This document shows positions 31,342 to 40,370 of a DNA stretch of 40,500 nt, piece by piece. The DNA is taken from contig NZ_SOAG01000027.1 of NCBI RefSeq assembly GCF_004364575.1, positions 1-40,500 of the forward strand, given 5' to 3'. The notes under the pieces are model-generated. The model was given only the letters and a program-made list of their open reading frames with translations, was not told the DNA's origin and made no database searches. Positions within the stretch are counted from its first letter, which is position 1. Every line of letters starts with the position of its first letter. The DNA comes from Myroides indicus (GTDB lineage Bacteria > Bacteroidota > Bacteroidia > Flavobacteriales > Flavobacteriaceae). Both the position numbers and the translations under genes were made by a program.

Positions 31342-33071
31342 TCATGAGCGAAGTTCCAAATCAAAAATTTGTTTCAATAGCTCCATATTTGAATTAATCT
31401 CTACAAAGTGTTTATATCGGTCTTTTGAACCTAATACTTTTTTACTAATTTCTATTTTTTCATTAACCTCGATAATGATATCAATATCGTAATTATTCAT
31501 TTTTTTTCGCAAGTAGTTAACTAAATCGTATTTATTTTCGTCAAAACTAATTCGGGAACCTTCATTAGGAAGTTCAATTAATATCATAGATTCTTTTATA
31601 GTAGGTGGCGCCATTCCCATGAGTGAAGCCATTAACATTAAACCAGATTTAGTCAGTTTTTCGCTATATTTCTTCCATTCTTCCATTAACTGAAAGTGAG
31701 TAAATGGTTCTTTAGGTAAATCATTTAGATTTACAACATTTTTTTCTAAAGAAGACTCTAACTCTTTCCTGTTTCTGATGCTTGATAAAGATAAAGCAGA
31801 AATAGATTTTTCTGATTTTATAATTTCTTTTTCTGTGTGCTCAGAAATATTCCTATGTGATTCAAGTAGCAGTGGATCTTGATCCTGTATTTGCTTAATT
31901 TCTCCATCTTCTTTAAAGGAAGGTGCATTCTCAGGAATATTTGTATATGTTTTTACCGAATTATCAGGAAGGGCAGAAGATGGAATTATAAATTGCTTAA
32001 CTTTTTTTTTTCGGAGTCAAAAGTCAGCGATGCTAACTGCATTAAACACAACTCTACTAATAATCGTTGATTTTGGCTTGTTTTATATTTTAAATCTGCA
32101 TCATTTGCAATTTCTATTGCCTGTAGTAAAAAAGCCAAAGAACATTGTTCTGCTTGCTGTTCAAACACTTGCTTGCCGTGTTCGCCAACTTCAAGTAAAT
32201 TAACAGTTTGAGGAGTTTTACATACCATTAGATTTCTAAAATGCGAGGCCATTCCTGCCACAAAATGATGTCCATCGAATCCTTTTGCCAAAATATCGTC
32301 AAAAGCCAGCAATAATTCAGGAATATTGTTCTGTAAGATCATATTGGTAATACGGATATAATATTCAAAATCTAATACATTTAGGTTTTCTGCAACAGCC
32401 TGACGAGTTAAATTTTTACCGCAGTAAGATACTACGCGGTCAAAGATTGATAGAGCATCTCGCATTGCTCCATCTGCTTTTTGAGCTATTATTCTAAGGG
32501 CATCTTCTTCGAATAAAATTCCCTGATTTTTTGCCACTTCAGCCAAATGTGCAGCGGCGTCAGTAATAGTAATCCTTTTAAAATCAAATATCTGACAACG
32601 AGAAAGAATGGTGGGAATAATTTTATGTTTTTCTGTCGTTGCCAAAATAAAAACAGCATGGCGGGGAGGTTCTTCTAATGTCTTTAAAAAAGCATTAAAC
32701 GCTGCAGAAGACAACATGTGAACTTCATCTATGATATATACTTTATATTTTCCTGTTTGTGGAGGAATTCTAACCTGATCTATCAGATTTCTGATGTCAT
32801 CAACGGAGTTGTTGGAAGCGGCATCCAACTCAAAAACATTAAATGCAAAATCTTCCTTCGGGTCATCATATCCTTCTTGATTTATCTTTCTTGCTAAAAT
32901 CCGTGCGCACGTAGTTTTTCCTACTCCTCTAGGACCGGTAAATAACAAAGCCTGAGCTAAGTGATTGCTCTCTATTGCGTTGATAAGCGTATTGGTTATC
33001 GCTTGTTGTCCAACAACATCTTTAAAAGTTTGAGGTCTGTATTTTCGGGCAGATACGATAAATTGTTCCAT
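31342..33071 (-). CDS. dnaX: DNA polymerase III subunits gamma/tau, full-length tau via frameshift
   Basis: ATG at 33071 begins MEQFIVSARKYRPQTFKDVV. The clamp-loader ATPase has Walker A FTGPRGVGKTT, DEVHMLS (Walker B), the SRC motif ILSRCQI, and sensor regions. The zero frame ends at 31986 after KKKLSNL, the gamma-like 361-residue product. The -1 frame is open from the A-run (32002-32011) through 31342 and carries KQFIIPSSALPDNS, a linker of about 100 residues and the C-terminal tau-like domain (EEWKKYSEKL to DLELRS). A join at the A-run gives about 576 residues. Thus one gene makes two proteins, or it is a frameshift. The Cys zinc module between Walker A and B of E. coli DnaX is absent. Confidence 0.88.
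31986..33071 (-). CDS. dnaX: DnaX gamma-like short product (zero frame)
   Basis: The unshifted frame of dnaX, 361 residues. It contains the whole AAA+ clamp-loader core (domains I-III) but not the tau C-terminus that binds DnaB and the polymerase alpha subunit. It stops 12 bases after the A-run, at TAA (31986-31988), as in the E. coli and Thermus gamma proteins. Confidence 0.75.
   Translation of the reverse strand: MEQFIVSARKYRPQTFKDVVGQQAITNTLINAIESNHLAQALLFTGPRGVGKTTCARILARKINQEGYDDPKEDFAFNVFELDAASNNSVDDIRNLIDQVRIPPQTGKYKVYIIDEVHMLSSAAFNAFLKTLEEPPRHAVFILATTEKHKIIPTILSRCQIFDFKRITITDAAAHLAEVAKNQGILFEEDALRIIAQKADGAMRDALSIFDRVVSYCGKNLTRQAVAENLNVLDFEYYIRITNMILQNNIPELLLAFDDILAKGFDGHHFVAGMASHFRNLMVCKTPQTVNLLEVGEHGKQVFEQQAEQCSLAFLLQAIEIANDADLKYKTSQNQRLLVELCLMQLASLTFDSEKKKLSNL
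32001..32011 (-). promoter_or_regulatory. dnaX frameshift/slippage site (A10 followed by G)
   Basis: On the minus strand ten A residues (32002-32011) and a G make GAA AAA AAA AAG, which contains the A-AAA-AAG heptamer used for -1 ribosomal frameshift in E. coli dnaX. No Shine-Dalgarno-like sequence is visible just upstream. A possible stem downstream, TCCATCTTC/GAAGATGGA (minus strand, 31976-31984 with 31903-31911), has a 64-base loop and is weak. Transcriptional slippage on the A-run, as in Thermus dnaX, fits equally well. Confidence 0.75.
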
Positions 33072-33118
33072 AGAAAGTAATATTACAGCAAAGTTAAGCA
33101 ATTTTTACAAAGAGTAAA

Positions 33119-33814
33119 CTATTCTCTTAATTCCAACGGAAAAAATTCTTCTTCGCTTATCTTGTCCTTCCACAATTTTCTGAGCTCATTGAAATGGATA
33201 TCAGGATTTCCCGAACTGTATTGTAATTCATATCTGTAAAATAAGTACTGCAACTGGGTTTCTATATAAAAGTCGTTTAAATCTATATCAGGATGATATT
33301 CCGATTTTAAATTTAAACTGAAAGTTCTGGCTGTGGTATTAGACCAAAATGCTGTCCAGCCGCTTTTGAATTCTTTAATTAGCTCAAAGGCAGTTTGTCC
33401 AGTTTGTCTGTCAATCAGTTTCAAGAGAATTTTGCCGTCATTCTTTGAAAGCTTTTTTAATTTTTCTTTGAACTGTCCTTCCAAATATTTTTGAGAGCGT
33501 TTAATATATTTTCGTTTTTCTTTTTTGGTTTCTATTTTTTCCAAATTAGCATTTAGAATGATGAGATTTTGAGCAGTAGCAGTAGCATAGGGATAAACTC
33601 TTCGTATGCGATTGCGTAAAATAACCATGTCTCTTCTGTATTTTTCTTCTTGAGGATTTATGCCGATAAAAATTTCGGGGATTGAATATTCATTTATTGT
33701 ATCGCCGTCAATAATGACTTCATGTGGTATTTCCGGAACAGTAATTAAGGGTTCTTCTTGAGAAAAAGCAATAGTTGTATACAGTAAAATAAAAAAATAT
33801 ATCAGATTTTTCAT
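33119..33814 (-). CDS. DUF4294 domain protein
   Basis: A 231-residue protein with a signal peptide (LIYFFILLYTTIAFS, cleavage probably after FSQ). The conserved core is IDGDTINEYSIPEIFI and YRRDMVILRNRIRRVYPYA, then a basic KKEKRKYIKRSQKYLEGQF segment. The family is restricted to Bacteroidetes and its function is not known; export to the periplasm is inferred. ATG at 33814 gives the signal peptide; the six codons before it do not help. It lies 47 bases upstream of dnaX. Confidence 0.87.
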   Translation of the reverse strand: MKNLIYFFILLYTTIAFSQEEPLITVPEIPHEVIIDGDTINEYSIPEIFIGINPQEEKYRRDMVILRNRIRRVYPYATATAQNLIILNANLEKIETKKEKRKYIKRSQKYLEGQFKEKLKKLSKNDGKILLKLIDRQTGQTAFELIKEFKSGWTAFWSNTTARTFSLNLKSEYHPDIDLNDFYIETQLQYLFYRYELQYSSGNPDIHFNELRKLWKDKISEEEFFPLELRE

Positions 33815-33829
33815 AAGTTTAAATATAGC

Positions 33830-33837
33830 CAAAATTA
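33830..33837 (-). promoter_or_regulatory. Candidate -7 element for the DUF4294 gene
   Basis: TAATTTTG on the minus strand matches TAnnTTTG and lies 15 bases before the ATG at 33814. The -33 part is not clear. Confidence 0.4.
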
Positions 33838-33893
33838 CTTTATTTAGTTGAGTTATTTTTAAGTATTGGATAAATTAGCAAAAAATATAAACA

Positions 33894-34982
33894 ATGAATA
33901 CAGACGATATTTTAACTCAAAAATCAGTAGCTTTTTTGGAAGCTTATCTAAATAATGCCTCTCCTACCGGATATGAATCTAAGGGACAACAGCTTTGGAT
34001 GGATTATTTGAAACCGTATGTTGATGAATTTTTTACGGACACATACGGAAATGCTGTGGGAGTTATTAATAAAGAAGCTCCCTATAAAGTGGTTATTGAA
34101 GGGCATGCTGATGAAATTTCCTGGTATGTAAAATATATTACAGAAGAGGGATTTATACACGTGGTGCGCAACGGAGGGAGCGATCATATGATTGCTCCAT
34201 CTAAAAAAGTACATATTCACACTCAAGACGGCATTATAGAAGGTGTTTTTGGTTGGCCTGCTATCCATATTCGAAATAGAGCAGGAAAAGAAGAATCACC
34301 GAAAATAGAGACTAACTTTATTGATGTGGGCTGTGATTCAAAAGCAGAAGTTGAAGCATTAGGAATTCATGTTGGTTGTGTAATTACTTACCCTGATACT
34401 TTTACAGTTTTAAATAACACTCGATTTGTATGTCGGGCATTAGATAATCGAATAGGTGGGTTTATGATTGCAGAAGTAGCTCGCCTTTTAAAGAAAAACA
34501 ATAACAAGCTGCCTTTTGGACTTTATATTGTGAATGCCGTTCAGGAAGAAGTGGGGTTAAGAGGAGCTGAGATGATAACACAAACAATAAAACCAAATGT
34601 GGCTATTGTTACTGATGTTTGTCACGATTCCAATACACCGATGGTTGATAAAAATATTGAAGGAGATAATAAAATTGGAAAAGGACCTGTTATTGGATAT
34701 GCTCCTGCTGTACAAAATAATTTACGCAGATTAATTGAGTATACAGCTGAGAAAAATCAAATTCCATTTCAAAGAAATGCTATGTCGAGAGTAACAGGAA
34801 CTGATACGGATGCTTTTGCTTATAGCAATGGTGGAGTAGCATCGGCTTTGATTTCTCTTCCTTTGCGTTATATGCATACAACTGTAGAAATGATTCACAA
34901 AGAGGATGTGGAAAATACGATTAAATTGATCTATAATACTTTATTACATATAAAGGACAATGAGTCTTTTTCATACTTTTAA
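33894..34982 (+). CDS. M42-family metallopeptidase (glutamyl aminopeptidase-like)
   Basis: A 362-residue cytoplasmic aminopeptidase. The dinuclear metal site is spread over HADEISWYV, CRALDNRIGGF, VQEEVGLRGAE (the catalytic Glu pair), VTDVCHDSN and MHTTVEMIH. This is the order of M42 tetrahedral aminopeptidases, which trim short peptides. Substrate preference cannot be read. It ends in a strong hairpin terminator facing the convergent lgt gene. Confidence 0.92.
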   Translation: MNTDDILTQKSVAFLEAYLNNASPTGYESKGQQLWMDYLKPYVDEFFTDTYGNAVGVINKEAPYKVVIEGHADEISWYVKYITEEGFIHVVRNGGSDHMIAPSKKVHIHTQDGIIEGVFGWPAIHIRNRAGKEESPKIETNFIDVGCDSKAEVEALGIHVGCVITYPDTFTVLNNTRFVCRALDNRIGGFMIAEVARLLKKNNNKLPFGLYIVNAVQEEVGLRGAEMITQTIKPNVAIVTDVCHDSNTPMVDKNIEGDNKIGKGPVIGYAPAVQNNLRRLIEYTAEKNQIPFQRNAMSRVTGTDTDAFAYSNGGVASALISLPLRYMHTTVEMIHKEDVENTIKLIYNTLLHIKDNESFSYF

Positions 34983-35000
34983 ATAAAAATGAGGTAAATA

Positions 35001-35041
35001 AAATAAGAAATGGCTGTTGAATAGACAGCCATTTCTTATTT
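35001..35041. terminator. Bidirectional terminator between M42 peptidase and lgt
   Basis: AAATAAGAAATGGCTGT (35001-35017) pairs perfectly with ACAGCCATTTCTTATTT (35025-35041) around a seven-base loop, a stem of 17 pairs flanked by A and T runs. It sits between two convergent genes. Confidence 0.85.
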
Positions 35042-35061
35042 TATTTTGATTTAATTTTAAA

Positions 35062-35991
35062 CTAATCAATCTTTCTGTTTTTTGCAGTCAGCCAAAGATA
35101 AATTCCGACTATAATAAAAGGTATGCTTAACCATTGTCCGGTTGAAAGCAAACCTAATTTATCTTCAAATCCGCCTTGACTTTCTTTCATAAATTCGACA
35201 ATAAAACGCACTAGCCATAACAATACTAAAAATATACCAAAAATATATCCCAGATATTTTCGAGAATCTGTTTTCCAATATAAAAAATATAAAATAACGA
35301 ATACGAGAATATATCCAAAAGCTTCATATAATTGAGTAGGATGTTTTGGCAAAACAGCAGTCAGATATTCCGCAAATTTAGGATCGTTTTGTATAGCGTT
35401 ATAAGCTTGGTTGTAATCATTTATGCCGGTTATTTCCATAGCTTGTCTTGGATTGATATCGTCCCGGATGAATTTTATTCCAAAAATACCTGTAGTTGGG
35501 TTGCCTACAATTTCCGAATTGAAAAAGTTTCCTAAACGAACAAACACGCCACCAATGCTTATTGGTAAAACAATTCTATCTAATATCCACAAAATTGGTT
35601 TATGAATAATTTTTTTACTGTAATAATACATTACAGCAATAATAGCAATAGCTGCGCCGTGACTAGCTAGACCACTGAAACCTACGACTTCAAATTTTGG
35701 TGAAAAGCGAACCGGCGATATAATTTCGAACAAATGATTTTTGTAGTAATCCCAGTCATAGAAAAAAACATGTCCTAATCTTGCTCCAATAAGCGTTGCT
35801 AATACAGTATATATAAAAAGTTTGTCAAGCTTGTCAACACTAAGTTCCTCGCGATCGTATATCTTTTTCATAATATACCAACCTAAACCAAAGGCTATGA
35901 CAAACATTAAGCTGTAATATCGCAGTTTTATAAAACCTAAATCTAATCCTTCGGACGGATTCCAAATCATATTTAATGAGTAATGTATCAT
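35062..35991 (-). CDS. lgt: Prolipoprotein diacylglyceryl transferase
   Basis: A 309-residue polytopic membrane enzyme with about seven hydrophobic helices. The N-terminal LRYYSLMFVIAFGLGWYI and the Lgt signature RLGNFFNSEIVGNPT are present, and a C-terminal QLYEAFGYILVF and RFIVEFMKESQGG with the conserved Arg/Glu. It attaches diacylglycerol to the lipobox Cys of lipoproteins, such as the two lipoproteins of this window. yidD is 63 bases upstream. Confidence 0.96.
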   Translation of the reverse strand: MIHYSLNMIWNPSEGLDLGFIKLRYYSLMFVIAFGLGWYIMKKIYDREELSVDKLDKLFIYTVLATLIGARLGHVFFYDWDYYKNHLFEIISPVRFSPKFEVVGFSGLASHGAAIAIIAVMYYYSKKIIHKPILWILDRIVLPISIGGVFVRLGNFFNSEIVGNPTTGIFGIKFIRDDINPRQAMEITGINDYNQAYNAIQNDPKFAEYLTAVLPKHPTQLYEAFGYILVFVILYFLYWKTDSRKYLGYIFGIFLVLLWLVRFIVEFMKESQGGFEDKLGLLSTGQWLSIPFIIVGIYLWLTAKNRKID

Positions 35992-36054
35992 GCTGAAATA
36001 ACGTTAATGTGTAAAAGTAAAAAATAAATTTTACAAAGAGTAATAAAATGTTAA

Positions 36055-36279
36055 TTATGGAACGGGATCATAACCGCTACCGCCCCAGGGCGTACAGCGT
36101 AAAATTCTTTTTATTGCCAACCAGCTTCCTTTAAAAAGCCCGTATTTGCGCAATGATTCTAACGTATATTGAGAGCAGGTAGGCGTGTAGCGACATGCAG
36201 GAGGGAATAGAGGAGAGATGGCTATTTGATAAAAGCGAACTAATATAATAAACGGAAATATCAATATTTTTTTTAGCAT
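36055..36279 (-). CDS. yidD: Membrane protein insertion efficiency factor YidD
   Basis: A 74-residue protein with an amphipathic N-terminal segment and the family block [19 protein letters not shown], then [18 protein letters not shown]. Three conserved Cys residues are present. YidD assists YidC-dependent membrane insertion. Here it stands before lgt rather than next to yidC. A terminator lies between it and cysS. Confidence 0.95.
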   Translation of the reverse strand: MLKKILIFPFIILVRFYQIAISPLFPPACRYTPTCSQYTLESLRKYGLFKGSWLAIKRILRCTPWGGSGYDPVP

Positions 36280-36292
36280 AGGGTAAAAGCAA

Positions 36293-36319
36293 AAAGCTGT
36301 AAGAATTTCTTACAGCTTT
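36293..36319 (-). terminator. Terminator of cysS
   Basis: AAAGCTGTAAG (36293-36303) pairs with CTTACAGCTTT (36309-36319); on the minus strand a run of T residues follows. It lies 8 bases past the cysS stop and separates cysS from yidD. Confidence 0.75.
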
Positions 36320-36326
36320 GTCTGTT

Positions 36327-37805
36327 TTATAATAAAAAAGAAGTTCCTTCTTTTCCGTCTTTTAATTGTATTCCCAATTTTAAAAGTTCATCCCGTATAT
36401 GGTCAGAAAGTGCAAAATCTTTGTTGGCTCTTGCTTCATTTCTCATTCCGATAAGCATATTGAGTACTCCTTCCAGTTTTTTATTATCACCTTGTTGCTC
36501 TTCTACGTTTTCTAAACCTAGTACTTCAAAAACAAAAGCATTGATAAGTTTTGTAAATTCAGTTAGGTCAGAGGCAGAAATAGTTTCTTTATTTTCTTTA
36601 ATCAGATTTATCATTTTAACAGCATCAAATAAATGGGCAATTAAAATAGGACTGTTAAAGTCATCATTCATAGCATTATAACATTTTTGTTTCCAGCTAT
36701 GTATGTCAATGCTCGAATGATTAGAAGGAGATAGATTAGGTAGAGATTTAACAGCATCCATTAATCTGAAAAAGCCTCGTTCTGATGCTAAAATAGCTTC
36801 ATCAGAAAAATCTAAAATACTTCTGTAATGTGCCTGTAAGATAAAAAATCTTGCAACAGCAGGCGAAATAGCCTTGCTTAAAATGGTATTTTTGCCTGAA
36901 AACAATTCATTGGGCAAAATATTGTTTCCGGTAGACTTTGACATCTTTTTACCGTTTAGGGTCAACATATTGGCGTGCATCCAATAGTTTACCGGGCTGT
37001 TTCCGGTAGAAGCTTCGTTTTGGGCAATTTCACATTCGTGATGCGGAAATTTTAAATCCATGCCTCCACCATGAATATCAAAATGAGATCCTAAATATTT
37101 AGTGCTCATTGCCGTACATTCCAAATGCCATCCGGGAAATCCATCGCCCCACGGAGATGTCCAACGCATAATGTGTTGTGGTTCTGCTTTTTTCCAAAGC
37201 GCAAAATCAAGAGGATTTTTTTTGTCAGATTGCCCGTCCAAATCACGTGTGTTAGACATTAAGTCTTCTATTTTACGTCCACTTAAAATTCCGTAATTGT
37301 GAGAAGTATTGTATTTTTCAACATCAAAATACACAGAACCGTTTATTTCATAAGCAAAACCATTATTGATAATTTGTTGAATTATTTCTATTTGCTCAAT
37401 GATGTGTCCGGTGGCAGTGGGTTCTATGCTTGGCGGTAGATTGTTGAATTGCTTTAAAATCTGGTGGAAATTGATTGTGTATTTCTGTACAATTTCCATC
37501 GGTTCAATTTGTTCAATGCGCGCTCTTTTAGCAATTTTATCTTCCCCCTCATCTACGTCATCTACCATGTGCCCCACATCGGTAATATTTCTGACGTAGC
37601 GTACCTGATACCCCAGATGTTTTAAGTAGCGATATATCAAGTCAAAAGAGATAAAAGTTCTACAATTACCCAAGTGTACATAGTTATAAACGGTTGGTCC
37701 GCAAACGTACATTCCTACCTTTCCTTCATGGATAGGTTTGAAGATTTCCTTTTCTCCTGTGAGCGAATTATAAACTTTTAGCTCTAAATCGTGATATAAT
37801 GCCAT
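36327..37805 (-). CDS. cysS: Cysteine-tRNA ligase
   Basis: A 492-residue class I aminoacyl-tRNA synthetase. The zinc-binding Cys is in [11 protein letters not shown], the HIGH-type motif is HLGN, further zinc ligands are in HLECTAMS and HHECEIAQN, and KKMSKSTGN is the KMSKS loop. The C-terminal DALR and anticodon-binding parts are complete. It charges tRNA-Cys. folE lies 17 bases upstream; the two probably form an operon ending at the hairpin downstream. Confidence 0.98.
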   Translation of the reverse strand: MALYHDLELKVYNSLTGEKEIFKPIHEGKVGMYVCGPTVYNYVHLGNCRTFISFDLIYRYLKHLGYQVRYVRNITDVGHMVDDVDEGEDKIAKRARIEQIEPMEIVQKYTINFHQILKQFNNLPPSIEPTATGHIIEQIEIIQQIINNGFAYEINGSVYFDVEKYNTSHNYGILSGRKIEDLMSNTRDLDGQSDKKNPLDFALWKKAEPQHIMRWTSPWGDGFPGWHLECTAMSTKYLGSHFDIHGGGMDLKFPHHECEIAQNEASTGNSPVNYWMHANMLTLNGKKMSKSTGNNILPNELFSGKNTILSKAISPAVARFFILQAHYRSILDFSDEAILASERGFFRLMDAVKSLPNLSPSNHSSIDIHSWKQKCYNAMNDDFNSPILIAHLFDAVKMINLIKENKETISASDLTEFTKLINAFVFEVLGLENVEEQQGDNKKLEGVLNMLIGMRNEARANKDFALSDHIRDELLKLGIQLKDGKEGTSFLL

Positions 37806-37822
37806 GTTTTTGATATAGTTGA

Positions 37823-38494
37823 TTAGAATTTTGTTTCTAATTTTATGTATTCCAAAAATTCTTTTCGTACGTTTTCTTCTTTGAATCGACCTCCAAACTC
37901 AGCAGTAACAGTGCTGCTCTCAATGTCTTTTATACCTCTTGAATTTACGCAAAGATGCTTTGCATCAATGATACATGCCACATCTTCTGTATTTAAAACG
38001 CGTTTTAATTCATTGACAATTTGAATTGTAAGCCGTTCCTGTACTTGTGGTCTTTTGGAATAGTATTCTGCAATTCTATTCATTTTTGACAAACCAACAA
38101 CCGTTCCGTTGGAAATGTACGCGATATGTGCCCGTCCTATAATTGGCAGTAAATGGTGTTCGCAAGTAGAATAAATAACTATATTCTTTTCTACAAGCAT
38201 TTCACCGTATTTATATTTATTTTCAAAAGTAGAAGAGCTTGGTTTTTTAGCAGGGTTTAATCCCCCAAACACTTCTTTGACAAACATTTTGGCTACCCGG
38301 TTAGGTGTGCCTTTTAAACTGTCGTCTGTTAAATCCAGACCTAAAGTATTTAAAATATTCTCTACGTCTTTTTTAATTAATTCTATTTTTTCATCGTCCG
38401 TGCGATCAAATGCGTCACTTCTCATCGGAGTGGCATCGCTCGTGGCAATGTGATTATCCCCTAATTCATCGTGAAACTTTTCAGTAATGCTCAT
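37823..38494 (-). CDS. folE: GTP cyclohydrolase I
   Basis: A 223-residue protein with the FolE zinc and catalytic motifs [39 protein letters not shown] and [13 protein letters not shown]. It opens the pterin pathway to tetrahydrofolate by turning GTP into dihydroneopterin triphosphate. ATG at 38494 is used; upstream codons to 38518 have no similarity. It lies upstream of cysS in the same operon. Confidence 0.96.
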   Translation of the reverse strand: MSITEKFHDELGDNHIATSDATPMRSDAFDRTDDEKIELIKKDVENILNTLGLDLTDDSLKGTPNRVAKMFVKEVFGGLNPAKKPSSSTFENKYKYGEMLVEKNIVIYSTCEHHLLPIIGRAHIAYISNGTVVGLSKMNRIAEYYSKRPQVQERLTIQIVNELKRVLNTEDVACIIDAKHLCVNSRGIKDIESSTVTAEFGGRFKEENVRKEFLEYIKLETKF

Positions 38495-38532
38495 TATGTT
38501 GTATTTATTACCTAACAAATATTATTTTGGCA

Positions 38533-38540
38533 CAAATATA
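38533..38540 (-). promoter_or_regulatory. Candidate promoter of the folE-cysS operon
   Basis: TATATTTG on the minus strand matches TAnnTTTG, 38 bases before the folE ATG. TCTG at 38561-38564 is a possible -33 element at a spacing of 20 with one mismatch. Confidence 0.5.
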
Positions 38541-38623
38541 AGTAATAATTGTTGAGATTTCAGAAGCTTTATTAAGATAAATAATTACCTAAACAGAGGG
38601 GGAAGAATCCTAAATTACAAATA

Positions 38624-39103
38624 TTATTGAGGAACTTTAGTGCCTTGTTGGGGTGATTTAATAGGATCTTCTTCTTCATTTAATTTTGATACGGATTCTG
38701 ACCATTTGCTTACATCTTCTCGAATGTCCATATAATAGTCATAAATCATTCGAGTTAAGCCAATTTCAACACGTTCTCCAATAAATTTATTTAAGGTAAA
38801 GTAGCCATATACTTCTCCATCTTTTTTAATAATAGGAGGGTTTTCTGCGTGAGGATTCCAAGGAGAAAAATTACTTGTATTATCTCCGTATATACCGTAT
38901 TTATTCCAAATAGATTTTTTGTTATATAAATTTCCATAAGTCCCGTGATGGTTCCAGACAGATTTTGAATCTGATGCAGTACAGGTTAAACAACCTAAAT
39001 ATTCGTTTTTGCTATCGTTACTGTACAATTCTAAAACCTGAGCTTTGGCAGCTCCTATAGTAAAAAGTATTAAACATAACGATAATAACCTGTTTCTTTT
39101 CAT
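38624..39103 (-). CDS. Secreted protein with tandem W-N-x-x-G-x-Y-G repeats
   Basis: A 159-residue protein with a signal peptide (RLLSLCLILFTIGAAKA). A CxxC pair follows in YLGCLTC, then three repeat units of about 14-15 residues: SVWNHHGTYGNLYN, KSIWNKYGIYGDNTS and SPWNPHAENPP. The C-terminal third is polar, with an acidic tail (SKLNEEEDPIKSPQQG). I recall a similar small repeat family in diverse bacteria but cannot name it. Location is extracytoplasmic; function unknown. Confidence 0.7.
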   Translation of the reverse strand: MKRNRLLSLCLILFTIGAAKAQVLELYSNDSKNEYLGCLTCTASDSKSVWNHHGTYGNLYNKKSIWNKYGIYGDNTSNFSPWNPHAENPPIIKKDGEVYGYFTLNKFIGERVEIGLTRMIYDYYMDIREDVSKWSESVSKLNEEEDPIKSPQQGTKVPQ

Positions 39104-39230
39104 AGTTGTGTTGTAGTTGGTGTTCGTAAATTTAATGCAAATTAAGCTTTTTTTATAAAGAAATCAAAGAATTATAAATAACGAAAAAAATATTTTTGAA
39201 TGGATAAAATAGTATTTTATAAACATAAAA

Positions 39231-39257
39231 AAAACCGAAGTACGCGGCTTCGGTTTT
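39231..39257 (-). terminator. Terminator of the universal stress protein gene
   Basis: AAAACCGAAG (39231-39240) pairs with CTTCGGTTTT (39248-39257) around a seven-base loop. It lies 17 bases beyond the stop at 39275; on the minus strand a T-rich tail follows. Confidence 0.8.
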
Positions 39258-39274
39258 ATTTAGTATTAAATTAA

Positions 39275-40111
39275 TTAATCTTCTTCCTGTAAGGCTAAAA
39301 CCGGAACGTAATTGTGGTAACTTAATTTTTTAGTCAAACTTGAAGTAAAGAGTTTTTCAAAGAAGCTTCTGTTTCTAGTTATTGAAACTAAGAGGTCAAT
39401 ATTTTCACTATCTATAAAATCAAAAATAGATTTTTCAATATCATCACTTTCTATTACAAAAAATTGTACCGGGCTATTTTGATAATTTTCTTCCCAGTTT
39501 TGTACTACAACTGAATCTACTAAATGTTTTCCATTATTGATGTGTATGCATTTTATTGTTGCTCCAAAACTATTAGCCATTGGAATAAGCTGATCCAATG
39601 CTTTTTTATCCTGAGCATTAAACAGTGTTGTAAAAGCAATAGACTTAATACCATCAAAAACGGCATCATGAGGTATGCTTAACACAGGTACGTTTAATGA
39701 ACCTATTGCATTGGCTGTATTGGAGCCTAATAATTTTTTATCAAAACCAGAATTGCCGTTCGTTCCCATAACTACTAAGTCAATATTTTCTTCTTTAACT
39801 CTTTTTTTTATAATAGTATTTAAAAATCCTTCTTCTAAAATAAAGTGCATAGGGATATGATCTAAATTATGATGTTTAGCTATATCCCTGATTTGAGGAA
39901 CCTGATCTTTAAAGTTTTCAAAATTGCTTAATTCAATTGTTTTGTATACATCTTGCACCATTACAGGATTAGCTGTTGCAGAAATAATGGGCATTTCATA
40001 TGCATGTAAAACAAATAAAGTTGCATTTTGGGTTTCAGCCATTTTTAGTGCATAAATAAGAGCATTATTAGCTGTATCTGAAAAGTCTGTTGGGAACAAT
40101 ATTTTTTTCAT
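39275..40111 (-). CDS. Tandem-domain universal stress protein
   Basis: A 278-residue protein with two UspA domains. Domain 1 (residues about 1-140) has KKILFPTDFSDTANNALIYA and the ATP-binding-type VVMGTNGNSGFDKKLLGSNT. Domain 2 is more degenerate (LLVSITRNRSFFEKLFTSSL) and lacks the clear G-x2-G-x9-G-S/T motif. The function is a stress-linked regulator, not known in detail. ATG at 40111 is the family-like start; the 42 codons before it have no similarity. Confidence 0.9.
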   Translation of the reverse strand: MKKILFPTDFSDTANNALIYALKMAETQNATLFVLHAYEMPIISATANPVMVQDVYKTIELSNFENFKDQVPQIRDIAKHHNLDHIPMHFILEEGFLNTIIKKRVKEENIDLVVMGTNGNSGFDKKLLGSNTANAIGSLNVPVLSIPHDAVFDGIKSIAFTTLFNAQDKKALDQLIPMANSFGATIKCIHINNGKHLVDSVVVQNWEENYQNSPVQFFVIESDDIEKSIFDFIDSENIDLLVSITRNRSFFEKLFTSSLTKKLSYHNYVPVLALQEED

Positions 40112-40370
40112 AATTATACTTTTTTGTTTATATAAAGATAAAAAAAACATTTGATGTGCTATAATCAGAAAGCTTATTTTTGTTTTTATTAAGTGTATTT
40201 TTAAATAATCCAACAAATAAGAATAAGGCAAGAGCATAACTATTCAACAGCAGTTAGAAATTAAAATTAATATCCTTAATGTTATCCGTTGTGCATTATG
40301 AATTAAAGAAGAGAAAAGTTGTTCATTTGATTGAAAATCAGTAAATTGAATTAATAACAAAACATTTACA

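Noticed and set aside
31342..31686. A separate gene starting with MEEWKKYSEKL, and dnaX being simply broken
   Set aside because: The -1 frame is open from the A-run to here and the sequence matches the tau C-terminus, so it belongs to dnaX; the location of the break exactly at A10 favours programmed slippage over damage.
35013..40251. GCTGTTGAATAG in the M42/lgt terminator, and its reverse complement near the IS982 start (40240-40251)
   Set aside because: The first copy is explained by the terminator stem; a single 12-base match in this AT-rich DNA is not enough to call a mobile end.
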